From Cryoendolithus antarcticus (taxonomy: Eukaryota; Ascomycota; Dothideomycetes; Cladosporiales; Cladosporiaceae): a DNA stretch of 64,000 nt. Shown here one piece after another: positions 32,470 to 43,700 of the stretch; position 1 is the stretch's first letter; each line of letters begins with the position of its first letter. A model generated the notes under the pieces. It ran no database searches, was not told where the DNA came from, and was given only the letters and a program-made list of their open reading frames with translations. Location: positions 248,001 to 312,000 of the forward strand of contig NAJO01000012.1 in NCBI GenBank assembly GCA_002077065.1, read 5' to 3'. Both the position numbers and the translations under genes were made by a program.

Positions 32470-33039
32470 TCACTGCCTCTTCGGCCCAGCAACATCCAAC
32501 CCTTCCAACCCTTCCATCGCATCTCCACCTCTCCTCTCCTCGTCCCCAACCTCCGCTCCCCCAGCTCCATACCTCGCAGAGTAGCCCTCCTACACCCACC
32601 ATTAGTACTCCCCTCACCATGCACTTCCCACTCAGCAAAAGAAGAAACTCACCTGCTCCCACACTGCCGTCCGACTCCCCAACTTCTCGCCCTCAGCTGT
32701 GGCCTCCTTCGCCGGTCGAACAGTTAGTACACGCCCGAAGAGCTCGGATTGGTCCATATTATCTAACGCTTCGGCGGCGTCGGAGGGGTGGGCGAAAGTT
32801 AGGGTTGCGAAGCCGCGGTGGGGATCTGTTGAGGATTTCCTGGGCGAAGTGTTAGCTCGATATGTTTGGGAATCGAGAGCGATGTTGAAAGTGACGTTTG
32901 CTGAGACGAACATTTCTGGCTTTGGGAGCGAGACTGAGGCGATCTCGCCGAATGGGATGAAGGCTTCGTGGAGGACTTCTTCGTTTACGTCGTTTGTGAG
33001 GCCGGAGACGAAGAGGGAGGCGTTTGCGCTTGCGGCCAT
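32470..33039 (-). CDS. Single-RRM RNA-binding protein resembling the N-terminal half of cyclophilin E
   Basis: Three exons, 32912..33039, 32653..32839 and 32470..32589, with introns of 72 and 63 bases. The product has 144 residues. RNP2 is LFVSGL and RNP1 is RGFATLTF, with DPHRGFA just before. The arrangement resembles the RRM of cyclophilin E (Cyp33), including the extension after the RRM, TAVWEQEGYSARY. No peptidyl-prolyl isomerase domain follows; the protein ends in a Gly/Glu-rich tail. The first donor is GTTCGT, weaker than usual, but the branch site GCTAAC and the exact frame fit support it. It shares a 324-base divergent promoter with SEC31. Confidence 0.85.
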
Positions 33040-33363
33040 GTTTGTGTTAAGCTTGCCGAGCAGTCTATTCCTCAAATCCTGAGAGAACCTAGTTGTCTCG
33101 ATCGCATGCTAGCAAAGGTGAAGTCGACGTCCTGTGTACCTTCTAGATGGCATTCTACACGATAGTGAGAGTCTTGGCAGCGCAACGTAGCCCAATGTTT
33201 GGTGTTTCCCATGTCAGATTGTGAGTTCAGCGACTCGGGTTTGTTGGTCTTGTAGCTGCGACTATTGCTCCTTGCTTACCACTTCCTTACTCGAGCGTAG
33301 CGCGCATGTCACAGTCTCGTTCGTCGACTTCAGTCCCTGTGCGATAAAAACAACACTCGAGAT
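33040..33363. other. Divergent promoter, RRM protein and SEC31
   Basis: A compact shared upstream region of 324 bases. No specific motif recognised. Confidence 0.5.
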
Positions 33364-36300
33364 ATGGTCCGCCTACGAGAAATCTCCCGCACGGCGGTCT
33401 TCGCTTGGTCGCCTGGTAGCGGCGCTCCACTTCTTGTGACGGGTACACGTACCGGTGCTGTGAACGATGACTTCTCAAGTGAGACCAAGATCGAGCTATG
33501 GGACCTTCAACTTGGCAGCCTCGAGGCCAACCCTGAGCTTACACCAGTCGGATCCTTGACCACGGACTCGGGCTTCAACGACATAGCATGGAGTCAGCCT
33601 ACGGACGATCACCCGCTGGGTGTGATAGCAGGTGCCCTGGACAGCGGCGCTGTGGATTTGTGGGATGCTGCGAAGCTAAAGGAAGGAGGGAAGGGAGCAC
33701 ATGTTTCGAGGACGGAGAAGCATAGTGGTGCTGTGAAAGCACTGCAGTTCAACCCTTACAGACATCAGTTACTGGCTTCGGTTGGCGCTAAAGGGGAGAT
33801 CTTCATCTACGACTTGAATAACATAGCCAATCCTTTCCGATTGGGGGGCACTGCAGCAAGGGCAGATGACATCGAGTGCCTAGACTGGAATAAGCAGGAG
33901 AAGACTGCGCATATCTTGGCCACTGGCAGCAGTGGAGGATTTGTTACGGTGTGGGATGTGAAGCAGAAGAAAGATATCTTGACATTGAATAATCAGGGCA
34001 GGAAGGCTGTCAGTGCTGTTGCGTGGGACCCAGAGGAGTCGACGAAGCTGGCAACTGCTACGCCGAATGATCAAGAGCCACTGATCTTCTTGTGGAGTCT
34101 GCGGAACTCGGGCGCTCCGGAGCGGACGCTCAAAGGGCATGAGCTGGGTGTCTTAGGCCTGTCGTGGTGTGTACAGGATCCTGAGTTGCTGCTGTCGTGC
34201 GGCAAGGACAACAAGACGATATGCTGGAATCCTCGGACAGGCGAGACGTACGGCGACTTTGCAGCAGGCTCGAATTGGGCGTTTCAGTCGACATGGAACC
34301 CTCACAACCCCAGCCTGATCGCGAGTGCATCCTTTGACGGCAAGATCTTGATCATGTCATCACAAAGCACGAACTCGAAGCCCGAGGAACAGGCTGCCGC
34401 GAACCAGGCGATGGACGAGCTGGACTTCTTCGCCAAGGCCCAGACGCAACCACAAGGCATCTCGTTCTCGATATCGAAGACGCCGAAGTGGGCTGCACGA
34501 CCGAGCAGTGTTTCGTTTGGCTTTGGTGGTAAGCTAGTACGAGTCAGCGCTGACACGTTGCGGAAGAGCAAAGTCAGCATTGAGACGTACGCTGTGGAGA
34601 CATCGATTGGCGAGGCTACGACAGCGTTCGAGGAGAAGCTGAAAGGTGGCGATCTGGCTGGTATCTGCGAGGCGAAGATTGAGAGCGCGAAGACTGATGA
34701 GGAGAAAGCGGACTGGCAGGTCATAGAGACTCTGAACGCTGGCAAGTCGAGGAAGAAGCTGAGAGAGTACCTAGGCTTCAAAGATGACACGGACGACGAG
34801 CTTGCAGAGGCCACTGAGAAGCTTGGCATCAATGGCGATGCGAAAGCTGGTACGAACGGTACGAAGGAGGAGGATGACTTCTTCGGCGGCGGCGCCGACG
34901 GTGACAGCTTTCTTGCGGATCTTGCTGCAACAAAAGGCGCAAAGACCAACAATCCATTTTCGATATACAGCGGCGAGGAGTCTGCTGCTGACAAGGGCAT
35001 TACTCGCGCACTCATGCTTGGTCAATTCGACGCAGCACTAGAGATCTGCTTGAAAGAGGATCGAATGTCGGACGCATTCATGGTTGCGGTATGTGGTGGG
35101 CAGACATGCATCGACAAAGCTCAAGCTGCGTATCTGAAGAAACAGGCCAAGGGACCAAATTACTTGCGCTTGCTTGCGAGCATCGTCGGCAAGAACCTGT
35201 GGGATGTGGTGCACAATGCTGATCTTTCTAGCTGGAAAGACGTCATGGCTACCCTGTGCACGTACGCCGACAACAACGAGTTCCCTGATTTGTGCGAAGC
35301 GCTCGGCGACCGTCTAGAGGAGGCGTACCAGGCTGATGGCGAGAAGAGCACAAGGAAAGATGCATCGTTCTGCTACCTAGCGGGCTCGAAGCTCGAGAAG
35401 GTCGTCAACAATTGGGTGCAGGAGCTTGAGGAGCACGAGAAGACTGCGCTCGAGGCGAGTGAGGACGAGAACGACTTCGCGATCCATACTCAAGCGCTTC
35501 AGCAATTCATCGAGAAGGTGTCGGTGTTCAGACGGGTTGCGAATTTTCAGGACGCGGAGAAATCAGCGAATGCGGACTGGAAGTTGGCGCCGTTATATCG
35601 ACTATATGCTGAGTATGCTGACATTCTGGCGGCACATGGTCAATTGGAAAGTGCAGAGCGTTACCTCGCACTCTTGCCGAGCAAGTTTGATGGGGCTGAG
35701 AACGCACAGAGCAGGCTGAAGCAGTCGACCAAGAAGGCTGTTGCTCCAGCTGCTGCACGCCAGCCCACTCTCAATCAACGTGTCAACACACGAGCAGCAC
35801 CTGCTGCCTCGCCGTTCTCACCCGCCAATCCGTTGATCAACTCGGCGACGAATGCCACACCGATGAGCTCAGCATCGCCGTACGCACCAAGTGGTCTCTC
35901 CAACAATACGCCGGCCAGTGCTGCTTCGCCGTATGCACCCATTGGTGTGACACCTGCCACTCCTGCCTCGGCAGCACCGCGAGGACCATATGCGCCACCT
36001 ACCAACAGCTATGCGCCGTCTGGATACAACGCACCGTCGTTCGGTCAGCCTGCACCACTGGGCAGTGGCTATGGTGCAACTCAGCAGGCCCCATTGCCAC
36101 CTCCACCTCGCAACAACTCAGCCTCTCCTATGCCGCCGCCATCAGCAGTGAAAGGTACGGACTGGAACGACTTACCGCAAGGCTTTCTGAAGACTCGAGA
36201 ACCCACTTCTCGACGTGGCACCCCGGCGCCTGTGGCAAATCCGTTCCCCAACTCGCAGCCTCTCGCATCACCACCACCACCAGGCGTAGCGCAGTACGGC

Positions 36301-37260
36301 ATGAACAAGCCAACTCCACCTCTCCCTCCGCCACCTAAGGCTGGTGAGATGACACCTCGTGTGCTATCACCGCCCATACAAGCACCAATGCAAAGACCGG
36401 GCTCTGCAGCTGGCCGAGCTTACGCGCCTCCGCCATCAGCACAGCCGTCTACCTCATTCCCGGCACCGGCCCTACCTCCAGTGGATCGGGGCGCATCGCC
36501 ATATCAGCCGCCTCCTTCGACCTCGCATGCTGCGCCAAGTAATCGATACGCACCTGCGCCTGGCAGCATCCCGAGTCAGCCACAAGGTGGGCCTGGTGGT
36601 CCGCGCAACGTAGCGCCCAACCCATATGCAGCGCAGCCACCAGCGCCGAGTCCCTACGCACCTCAAGGCCAAAGCCAGACACCTTACGGCCAGCCGCAAC
36701 AACCTCAACATCAGCAGCAGCAGGGCCCTCCACCTCAACGCACCGGCCCACCACCTCAAGGTCCTCCGCGAAGCACTCCAAAGCCGCAGACTTTTGTCTC
36801 CGCCCCGCCTCCTCGAGCGCAGCCCCCACCAAGCTCATCCGCAGCTCCCCCACCTCCTTCCACCCAGCCGAAGCAACCAACTTCCCCACCTTCCCGCCCA
36901 CCCACCACAACCCCGCGCTTTCCCCGCGGCGACCGCACCCAAATCCCCCCCTCCGCCCGCCCAATCCTCGACCTCCTAACCCCCGAAATCGCGCGCATAA
37001 AATCCGTCGCGCCGCAAGCGTTCAAACCCCAAGTCGATGACATGGAGAAGCGGATCAATATTCTGTTTGATCATTTGAATAACGGGGATTTGCTTGGCGA
37101 GGCGACTGTGGTGAAAGTGGTGGAGATTAGTCGGGCTATTGCGGGGAGGGAGTGGGAGAGAGCGCAGGGATTGCTAGGGGAGGTGCCGAGTGAGGAGGGG
37201 GGCGTTTGGGTGGCGGGGGTGAAGAGGATGGTCAATATTGGGAAAGCTACGAAGGGTTAG
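33364..37260 (+). CDS. SEC31: SEC31, COPII outer-coat subunit
   Basis: Single exon, 1298 residues from the ATG at 33364. The N-terminus (MVRLREISRTAVFAWSPG) and seven-bladed WD40 propeller (about residues 1-330) match Sec31. Sample repeat pieces are ILATGSSGGFVTVWDV and LLLSCGKDNKTICWNPRTG. An alpha-solenoid follows from about 380 to 790. A long Pro/Ala/Gln-rich stretch (about 800-1190), with many PPP and YAP motifs, should contact Sec23 and Sec13-Sec31 partners. A helical C-terminal domain follows from about 1195. It forms the COPII cage with Sec13 at ER exit sites. Length is typical for filamentous fungi. Confidence 0.96.
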   Translation: MVRLREISRTAVFAWSPGSGAPLLVTGTRTGAVNDDFSSETKIELWDLQLGSLEANPELTPVGSLTTDSGFNDIAWSQPTDDHPLGVIAGALDSGAVDLWDAAKLKEGGKGAHVSRTEKHSGAVKALQFNPYRHQLLASVGAKGEIFIYDLNNIANPFRLGGTAARADDIECLDWNKQEKTAHILATGSSGGFVTVWDVKQKKDILTLNNQGRKAVSAVAWDPEESTKLATATPNDQEPLIFLWSLRNSGAPERTLKGHELGVLGLSWCVQDPELLLSCGKDNKTICWNPRTGETYGDFAAGSNWAFQSTWNPHNPSLIASASFDGKILIMSSQSTNSKPEEQAAANQAMDELDFFAKAQTQPQGISFSISKTPKWAARPSSVSFGFGGKLVRVSADTLRKSKVSIETYAVETSIGEATTAFEEKLKGGDLAGICEAKIESAKTDEEKADWQVIETLNAGKSRKKLREYLGFKDDTDDELAEATEKLGINGDAKAGTNGTKEEDDFFGGGADGDSFLADLAATKGAKTNNPFSIYSGEESAADKGITRALMLGQFDAALEICLKEDRMSDAFMVAVCGGQTCIDKAQAAYLKKQAKGPNYLRLLASIVGKNLWDVVHNADLSSWKDVMATLCTYADNNEFPDLCEALGDRLEEAYQADGEKSTRKDASFCYLAGSKLEKVVNNWVQELEEHEKTALEASEDENDFAIHTQALQQFIEKVSVFRRVANFQDAEKSANADWKLAPLYRLYAEYADILAAHGQLESAERYLALLPSKFDGAENAQSRLKQSTKKAVAPAAARQPTLNQRVNTRAAPAASPFSPANPLINSATNATPMSSASPYAPSGLSNNTPASAASPYAPIGVTPATPASAAPRGPYAPPTNSYAPSGYNAPSFGQPAPLGSGYGATQQAPLPPPPRNNSASPMPPPSAVKGTDWNDLPQGFLKTREPTSRRGTPAPVANPFPNSQPLASPPPPGVAQYGMNKPTPPLPPPPKAGEMTPRVLSPPIQAPMQRPGSAAGRAYAPPPSAQPSTSFPAPALPPVDRGASPYQPPPSTSHAAPSNRYAPAPGSIPSQPQGGPGGPRNVAPNPYAAQPPAPSPYAPQGQSQTPYGQPQQPQHQQQQGPPPQRTGPPPQGPPRSTPKPQTFVSAPPPRAQPPPSSSAAPPPPSTQPKQPTSPPSRPPTTTPRFPRGDRTQIPPSARPILDLLTPEIARIKSVAPQAFKPQVDDMEKRINILFDHLNNGDLLGEATVVKVVEISRAIAGREWERAQGLLGEVPSEEGGVWVAGVKRMVNIGKATKG

Positions 37261-37974
37261 GTGGGGGAGGGAGGGGCGATCAAGGGTGTGGTAGAGGTAG
37301 ATGAGTGACGGCAGTAGAATACCTGCATGTCTTCGATCCATTCACTCTTCCTTTCTCGCACAACGAACCTCAGGCCGCTAGTCCCGATATGGTAGCGACA
37401 GTGAGGTCTGAACTATGCTATATGCTTTCGGGCTTGATGATAGAAACGTATCGATCCAAAAGATTCGGAGAGCTTTGTTCCTCAGGTTACCAGAAGCGTC
37501 GTTCATGTGATAAATGTCTTCGAGTACAGCAGCACATGTCACATTCGTCGTGGATCGAGAACGCGAGCATTCACCGTAAGGCGGCATTACCCGGAGGTCT
37601 GCCGTTAGCTTCGGCTATGATCAGCCAGTTAAAACTCGATTTCGAACCTCCGCTATTGCTCCATCTGCTCGCGATGTCAAAGTATCAACAACGCATGTTG
37701 ATAGACTGGAGTCTCGATGAGTTCTTCAGTTACTGGAATGGAGACCTTCGCTCTGTCGTTTGCCGTGGAAGTCGTGATTTTCAGGATGGAGCAGGTTTCT
37801 CAGGCATGCCCTGCACGCTGCGGCGGTGTGGTGGCTGAGCACATCACAGCCCTGGATGAGTCGATGCGTTTATGAGCAGCCGATCATTCAAGCATGAGTT
37901 TGTTGAGTCTCCTTTCGCCAAGTGCTTCACAACGTGACAGATGATCTGCTGATCTCATCGATTATCGCCCAAGA
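37261..37974. other. Intergenic region between SEC31 and HET gene
   Basis: No supported gene. An ATG-initiated open frame at 37389..37838 (149 codons) has Ser, Cys and Arg-rich, featureless sequence and is treated as chance. AT content appears higher than in neighbouring coding sequence. Confidence 0.5.
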
Positions 37975-39870
37975 ATGGAGGAGTCAGCGTCAGTGCCGGT
38001 TCCGGACTTCAAACACGACGAGCTTCCTGATGCCAGGACACACATTCGACTCCTCGAAGTGCTCCACGCACCAGAGAACGGCCAGATCCACTGCAGGTTG
38101 ACGACCTGGGCGCTCGCGACTGCTCCGTCCTATACTGCAATCTCTTACACTTGGGGTGACCCAGCCGACAGTGCAGAAATCACTGTGAATTCAGCTCGAA
38201 TGACAGTGCGAAGCAACTGCGATTATGTGCTGCGCCAAGCGACATGGTACGGTGTTCTTCACCTTTGGATTGACGCGATCTGCATCCAGCAGGCGAATGA
38301 CGAGGAGAAGAGCCATCAGGTCCGGATCATGGGCGACATTTATCGAGGTGCGAAGACTGTCTTAGCGTGCGTAGGGCCACACATCGCCGACAGCGACTTT
38401 CTTTGCGGCTTTCTTCGAGAGCATCGGTCGATTTTATCCTATTTTGCAAACCAGACGCCTGATCACTACTCTCTTTACTACAGAAGTGATATAACGATAG
38501 TAGCTCGCATGCTCCGAATCATGCATTCTGTGACATGGCGACGTCGATATCTTCTTCCAGTCCACGCGCAGGTACTCCGTGCGCTGCTAGCGATGCTGAA
38601 TCGCACTTACTTCCAGCGGATCTGGGTTGCCCAAGAGCTCTATTTGGCGACTGCGCAAGTGATGTGCTGTGGTGCTGATACATGCGACCTCGCTGCTTTG
38701 TCTGGTCTGCTAGCTTTCACTACTCACGATGATGCGTGGCTGAGAAATGATCTCTGTTCAGGACTTCGGGCCACTACTTACGGGAGGCGCAATATATGGC
38801 TAAGACGAGATTCGTCCGCTAATACCCGCCCCTCCGAACTCGTACAAATAGGGAAAAAGCTATACACTTTGAGCCGCGGCGTGATATCCTTCGGACGCGG
38901 TGGCAATAAGTCGCCTCTTGATCTCCAGAATTTGATGTTTGAGACAAGCAGACTGCAGTGCACAGACCCTCGCGACAAGATCTATGCTCTGCAAGGCATG
39001 ATAGCCCCTTGCATCGCCCAGCAGATTAGGGTCGACTACAGTCTAACATGCTTTGAGCTTTTTACGAGGCTCGTGCCGGTCTTGCTACGAGAGATGGGCG
39101 GTGACGTATCTAGTGCACCATCGTGGTTTGCTGAAGGCGAATTGTATGAGATCGATCGATGCATTAGAGTGCAATCTGATGACGCGAGTTATTTAGCTGC
39201 AATCTATGCCCGCAGGCGGTCTCCGCATGGGAGTTCCTGGAACCATCACATCGATGCTACCCATGCGCGAGCTCGCCTGCGACTGACTGGCTGGGTTGGC
39301 TGTAGGGTTTACCGAGAGCATTTGAAGCGAACGGCCGACCGCAGGACAGATGTATCACATACGCAGTCGCGCAGCACCCTTGTCCGCATTGTCAACGCAA
39401 CGGGAGAATCATTGGCAATCGTATCTGATCTGATACGCCCCGGCGACTGGGTCATGCGCCTAAGTCGTGCGGCTCGTGGCGACTGGCCAAGCTTTGTACT
39501 TCGCGAAACTCTCGATGGATCTCTCAAAGTCATCAGTGCGGCGGTCCTCGGCAGTGAGATGCCAGCACTGGGTGATATCGCAATGTTCACCGTGGATTTC
39601 GACCTTGAGGACCTATCAACGATGTACTGCTTATACGCATCGTTCTTTGTAGAAGAGCGGCCAACATTGCGACTACCGATGGGTCAACAAGTAGAGGATG
39701 GCGTGATCCTGGGATCACTACGAAGCGATGCACGAATCGTTCCTTCGCGACTATCACCGCTTGAGACGCGTAGTGAGGAGGATTTCGAGCAGTACTTCAG
39801 CGTGAACATATGTTACCAGCCAGACTCGTCCTGGGCGGAGAAGGAAGTCGCGCGCCAGAAGAGGCGGTAA
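37975..39870 (+). CDS. HET-domain (heterokaryon incompatibility) protein
   Basis: Single exon, 631 residues from the ATG at 37975. The HET domain covers about residues 50-190. Its blocks are all present: YTAISYTWGDP, LWIDAICIQQANDEEKSHQV with MGDIYRGAKTVLACVG, and later YFQRIWVAQELYLA. A further conserved block, DPRDKIYALQGM, follows near residue 335. HET domains trigger cell death when incompatible hyphae fuse, and most genomes hold many divergent copies whose partner is unknown. No STAND, NACHT or repeat domain follows; the C-terminal half is of unknown fold. No HET partner (for example a second incompatibility gene) is next to it. Confidence 0.92.
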   Translation: MEESASVPVPDFKHDELPDARTHIRLLEVLHAPENGQIHCRLTTWALATAPSYTAISYTWGDPADSAEITVNSARMTVRSNCDYVLRQATWYGVLHLWIDAICIQQANDEEKSHQVRIMGDIYRGAKTVLACVGPHIADSDFLCGFLREHRSILSYFANQTPDHYSLYYRSDITIVARMLRIMHSVTWRRRYLLPVHAQVLRALLAMLNRTYFQRIWVAQELYLATAQVMCCGADTCDLAALSGLLAFTTHDDAWLRNDLCSGLRATTYGRRNIWLRRDSSANTRPSELVQIGKKLYTLSRGVISFGRGGNKSPLDLQNLMFETSRLQCTDPRDKIYALQGMIAPCIAQQIRVDYSLTCFELFTRLVPVLLREMGGDVSSAPSWFAEGELYEIDRCIRVQSDDASYLAAIYARRRSPHGSSWNHHIDATHARARLRLTGWVGCRVYREHLKRTADRRTDVSHTQSRSTLVRIVNATGESLAIVSDLIRPGDWVMRLSRAARGDWPSFVLRETLDGSLKVISAAVLGSEMPALGDIAMFTVDFDLEDLSTMYCLYASFFVEERPTLRLPMGQQVEDGVILGSLRSDARIVPSRLSPLETRSEEDFEQYFSVNICYQPDSSWAEKEVARQKRR

Positions 39871-40704
39871 TGGCAAGCGCGCAGCACTCCAGCCCCTCCA
39901 CAAAGTCAGTTCCGCTCTGCACCTCTCGAGAGGTCGGCGCCCAGGCATTGCTCCGGTCAGTGTAGTCTTGGCAGCTGGGCGCTGTACGTTCACGTCTGTG
40001 AGAGATTCGATGTGAGCTAACCTTGGCAACGACTCAAGCATCTTGAGCTAGTGCAGATGTCGCACTCCGGGCTTGATAGTAGGGATGTACGTTTAGAGGC
40101 ACGGATGTGTCCAATCCGGGGCGAAGTCAAGACTGGTCCAAGGTATGACTCGAGGCAGCGTCCACGAGATAGACTTTAGCGTTGTGGTATCTCCTATTCC
40201 ACTCATATCATCACTGCTCTGTGGTTTGCTCGACAGTCAAGGTCGAAAGCCCAGAGACAAGCCCATGACAGTCTCAACTTGGAGAAGCGCCGCGAAGGCA
40301 TGCAATTGATAGTCCAATATGAGGCATGGCGAACAAGGCACACGAGCATTGAAACGCGCATTGCAGATTACATGTCGGTTTGACAAGACGTGTTTGATAT
40401 GTACGCCGCAGCGTGTTCCCTGAAAGTGCAGTACGCAGGTGCAAATTGAACCACTAGACTTCGGCTGTGAGCGAAGATCATGCCGCTAGCGGTCTGCCGC
40501 TAGCTCCGGCTGCACCCGACCAATCACAAGCTACTACAGCACATCATTCGATACAGTAGCATCACTGCTTGAAGTGATGCACTTTTGCAGCCTCTACACA
40601 AGCCTTACCGTGCTCGCTTTACGACCTCGTCCATTGCCATACGGCAAGGCGGTCATGGAATTGGCGAAGCTGCCAGCTGGTTGAAAACCTCACTTCACGG
40701 CGCC
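39871..40704. other. Upstream region of VPS39
   Basis: About 830 bases without a supported gene. It contains a repeated 10-mer with a palindrome at 40481..40504. The VPS39 frame is open upstream of its ATG back to about 40585, without another ATG. Confidence 0.5.
40481..40504. promoter_or_regulatory. Repeated tgccgctagc element with a 10-bp palindrome
   Basis: The 10-mer tgccgctagc occurs at 40481..40490 and 40495..40504, starts 14 bases apart. The first copy overlaps the perfect palindrome ccgctagcgg (40483..40492), with CCG and CGG ends. Such symmetric CCG/CGG sites suit fungal zinc-cluster regulators. It is about 200 bases upstream of the VPS39 ATG. Sequence symmetry is seen; function is inferred. 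Confidence 0.5.
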
Positions 40705-43700
40705 ATGCTCTCCGCATTCATGCCACAACCTCTTCATGAGCTCAAGCCCAAAGACAAAGCCCGTATCGAGTCGCTCCTAGCCTATGGAGATCGCCTCCTT
40801 GTAGGCCTGAGTACTGGTGCATTGCGAGTGTACCGTGTGAATGAGCAGCAAGTTCCTGTAGACCAGGACGCATCGAATGGCGAGACAGTGCCTGTGACGC
40901 CCTCGAAGAGCAAGGCCGTAGAGCTTCTCAGAGAGGAGGACAAGTTCGGCAAGAAGCCCGTACAGCAGTTGGCGATCGTCAAAGAGGCGAACCTCTTGGT
41001 TAGTCTGAGTGATGGCTACGTTTCACTGCACGACCTGCAGACATACCAGCTCGTTGAGCGGCTGGAGCAGACGAGGAGTGCAATATGCTTTGCAGTGACG
41101 AGCAACGTGATCAAAGACCCTGAGACCAACATACCTGGTCTCGTGTCGCGCTTGGCTGTGGGCGTGAAGCGGAAAATACTGCTCTGGACATGGCAGGACA
41201 TGGAGCTTTCAGAGAATGTGGAGGAGATCGCACTCGAAGCAGCGGTGAAGAGCCTGACGTGGTTGATGGGCAAGAAGGTAGTGGTGGGCATGGATGCAGG
41301 ATTCAGCATCGTGGACATCGAGACGAAAGAGATTGTGCCAGTCAATAAGCCAGCTTCGCGCGCAACGGCTGTGGAAGAAGCGCAGGGCGAGTTGGCTGGG
41401 GTAAGGTTTGCAGCAGTGAGTAGTAGTGGGATGGGTTACATGGGCATGGGAAGCTGGGTGCCGAAGCCTCTGGCTACTCGGCTGTCGGACCATGAGATCT
41501 TGCTTGCCAAAGACGTCAATACGATGTTCACGGACGCTGAGGGGAATGCGCTCGAGAAGCGACAAATTCCTTGGTCCCTCGCACCTGAGGCGGTGGGCTA
41601 TAGCTACCCATACCTACTTGGACTGCAGCCACCTGAGCGAGGCCAGCTGCAAGTCAGGAATCCAGAGACCTTGACGCTGCTACAAACGATCAGTGTGCCG
41701 CAGGCAATGCTGCTACATGTGCCACAGCCGAACATATCGCTCGCTCATGCTGGGAAGGGTTTCCTGGTTGCTAGTGACAGGGTCATTTGGAGGATGAACG
41801 CAATGCCTTATCCGGCGCAGATCGATCAGCTGATTGAGAAAGCGCGCTTCGATGAGGCCGTGAGTTTGCTGGGTCTGCTGGAGGATACACTGATTGATGA
41901 CAAGGCTGGGAGGATCAGGGAGGTACAGATCTTGAAGGCAATCAATCTGTTCGAACAGCAGAAGTATCGACCTGCACTCGATCTATTCTCGGATGCGCAG
42001 GCACCGCCAGAGCGCGTAATTGCGCTGTACCCACGAGCAGTCGCTGGAGATCTGTCTTCGCGTGAGCGGAAGGAGACTGGTCTCCGTGAAAGTGAGTCGG
42101 CTGCTGATGACAAGAACGGCAAGCCAGAGGGCAGCTCAAAGGATGCGCCTAAGGAGCCACCATCGACACCTCAGAAGTCTGTTCTTGGGAGATTAGTCGG
42201 GTCACACAAGCGGGCTGGCTCAGATGGACCTACACCGAAGACTCCTGCCAAGCAGGACTCTGACAACGCGAGCATCAAAACTGCAACACCATCAAAGAGT
42301 GGCACGGCGGAGAAGGAGACTGCACTGGAAGGCGAGGATCTCAAGCAGGCTACTCGAGCGCTGTGCTCATTCCTGGCGCAAGCGCGGGTGCAGATACAGA
42401 AATATCTATCGACAGCTGGCGAGCTGAAGGAGCAGCCACCTGTGATGGACTCGGAGACTGGGAAGCCGGTATTCGGCCATCTACTACCCCAGTCGCTGTT
42501 CACCAGCGATACTTCAAAGGTCGACTGGCAAGCTGAGCTTCTGCGAGTGGCGCAGCTGGTCGACACTACACTTTTCCGGGCCTACATGCTCGCTCTGCCC
42601 TCACTTGCTGGACCACTTTTCCGACTAGACAACTTTTGCGAGCCGGAGGTGGTGCAGGCATCGCTTTACGAGTCGCATCGCTACGGTGACTTGATTGACT
42701 TCTTGCACGGGAAGAAGCTGCATCGACAAGCACTCGAGCTACTGACGAAGTTCGGGAGAGGCGAGGAAGCGATTGATCCGCCTGAGGGTATGCGGGGTCC
42801 AGAGCGCACGGTGTCCTATCTGAAGCAGCTACCGCCAGAAATGATCGAACTGGTGCTTGAGTTTGTCAGGTGGCCTATCGAAGACAGCCCCGATACTGGT
42901 CTATCAGTCTTTCTCGCAGACAGTGACAACGCCGAGAAGCTGGATCGCGAGAAGGTGCTTCATTTCCTCGCGTCCATTTCCACGTCCCTGCAGCTGCGAT
43001 ACCTCGAGCATATCGTCACAGAACTCGCCGACCCAAATCCTGCCTACCACCAAACACTGGCAGAGCTTTACCTCGAATACATCAAATCTGGCGACACTTC
43101 AGAGCGTGACCAGCTTGCTGCGAAGACGAAGCTGGAAGCTTTCTTGACGACCAGCACGAAATACAACAAAGCACGCATCTTCCGCCTCCTACCTACAGAC
43201 AATCCACTCCTTCACGAGTCTCGCGCCATAGTCTTGAGCGCAATGGGCAACCACAAGCAAGCGCTCTCGATCTACGTATTCCAGCTATCCTCTCCACAAA
43301 AGGCGGAGGAATACTGCAATCGCATCTACCTCGCCCAGCAAGCGCAGGTAGCAGAGTCTTGCCTGCTCGACAATGTGGGCGCAAAGTCCAATCATCACCC
43401 TGCGGCACTGTCAGCCGTTGATCTGGAAGTCTCTGCCGAGAGTGGCGAGAACGTCTTCGCTATGCTGCTCGGTCTGTACCTCAGCGCTCCCGACGGCGAA
43501 GTGAAACGCTGGGCTGAGGCGCTGGAGCTGCTGAGCAAACATGGCGCTCGCCTGCCCGCCTCATCAACACTCGACTTGATGCCCTCTGACCTAGCAGTCA
43601 AAGAGCTGGCCTCCTACTTTCGTGGCCGGATCAGACACGCTACTTCGCTGTTGCGCGAAGACCGCATCATCGCTTCACTCGAAGCTGTCCGCAAGGCAGA

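Noticed and set aside
34302..35015. Long antisense open frame (237 codons) inside SEC31
   Set aside because: It is a mirror of a strongly conserved gene in GC-rich DNA. Its protein is a low-complexity Ser/Phe string.
37389..37838. 149-codon ATG-initiated frame between SEC31 and the HET gene
   Set aside because: No domain, no splice partner, featureless composition. The longer frame from 37305 starts at GTG.
40585..40704. N-terminal extension of VPS39
   Set aside because: It would start at TTG. The ATG at 40705 matches the family start exactly.
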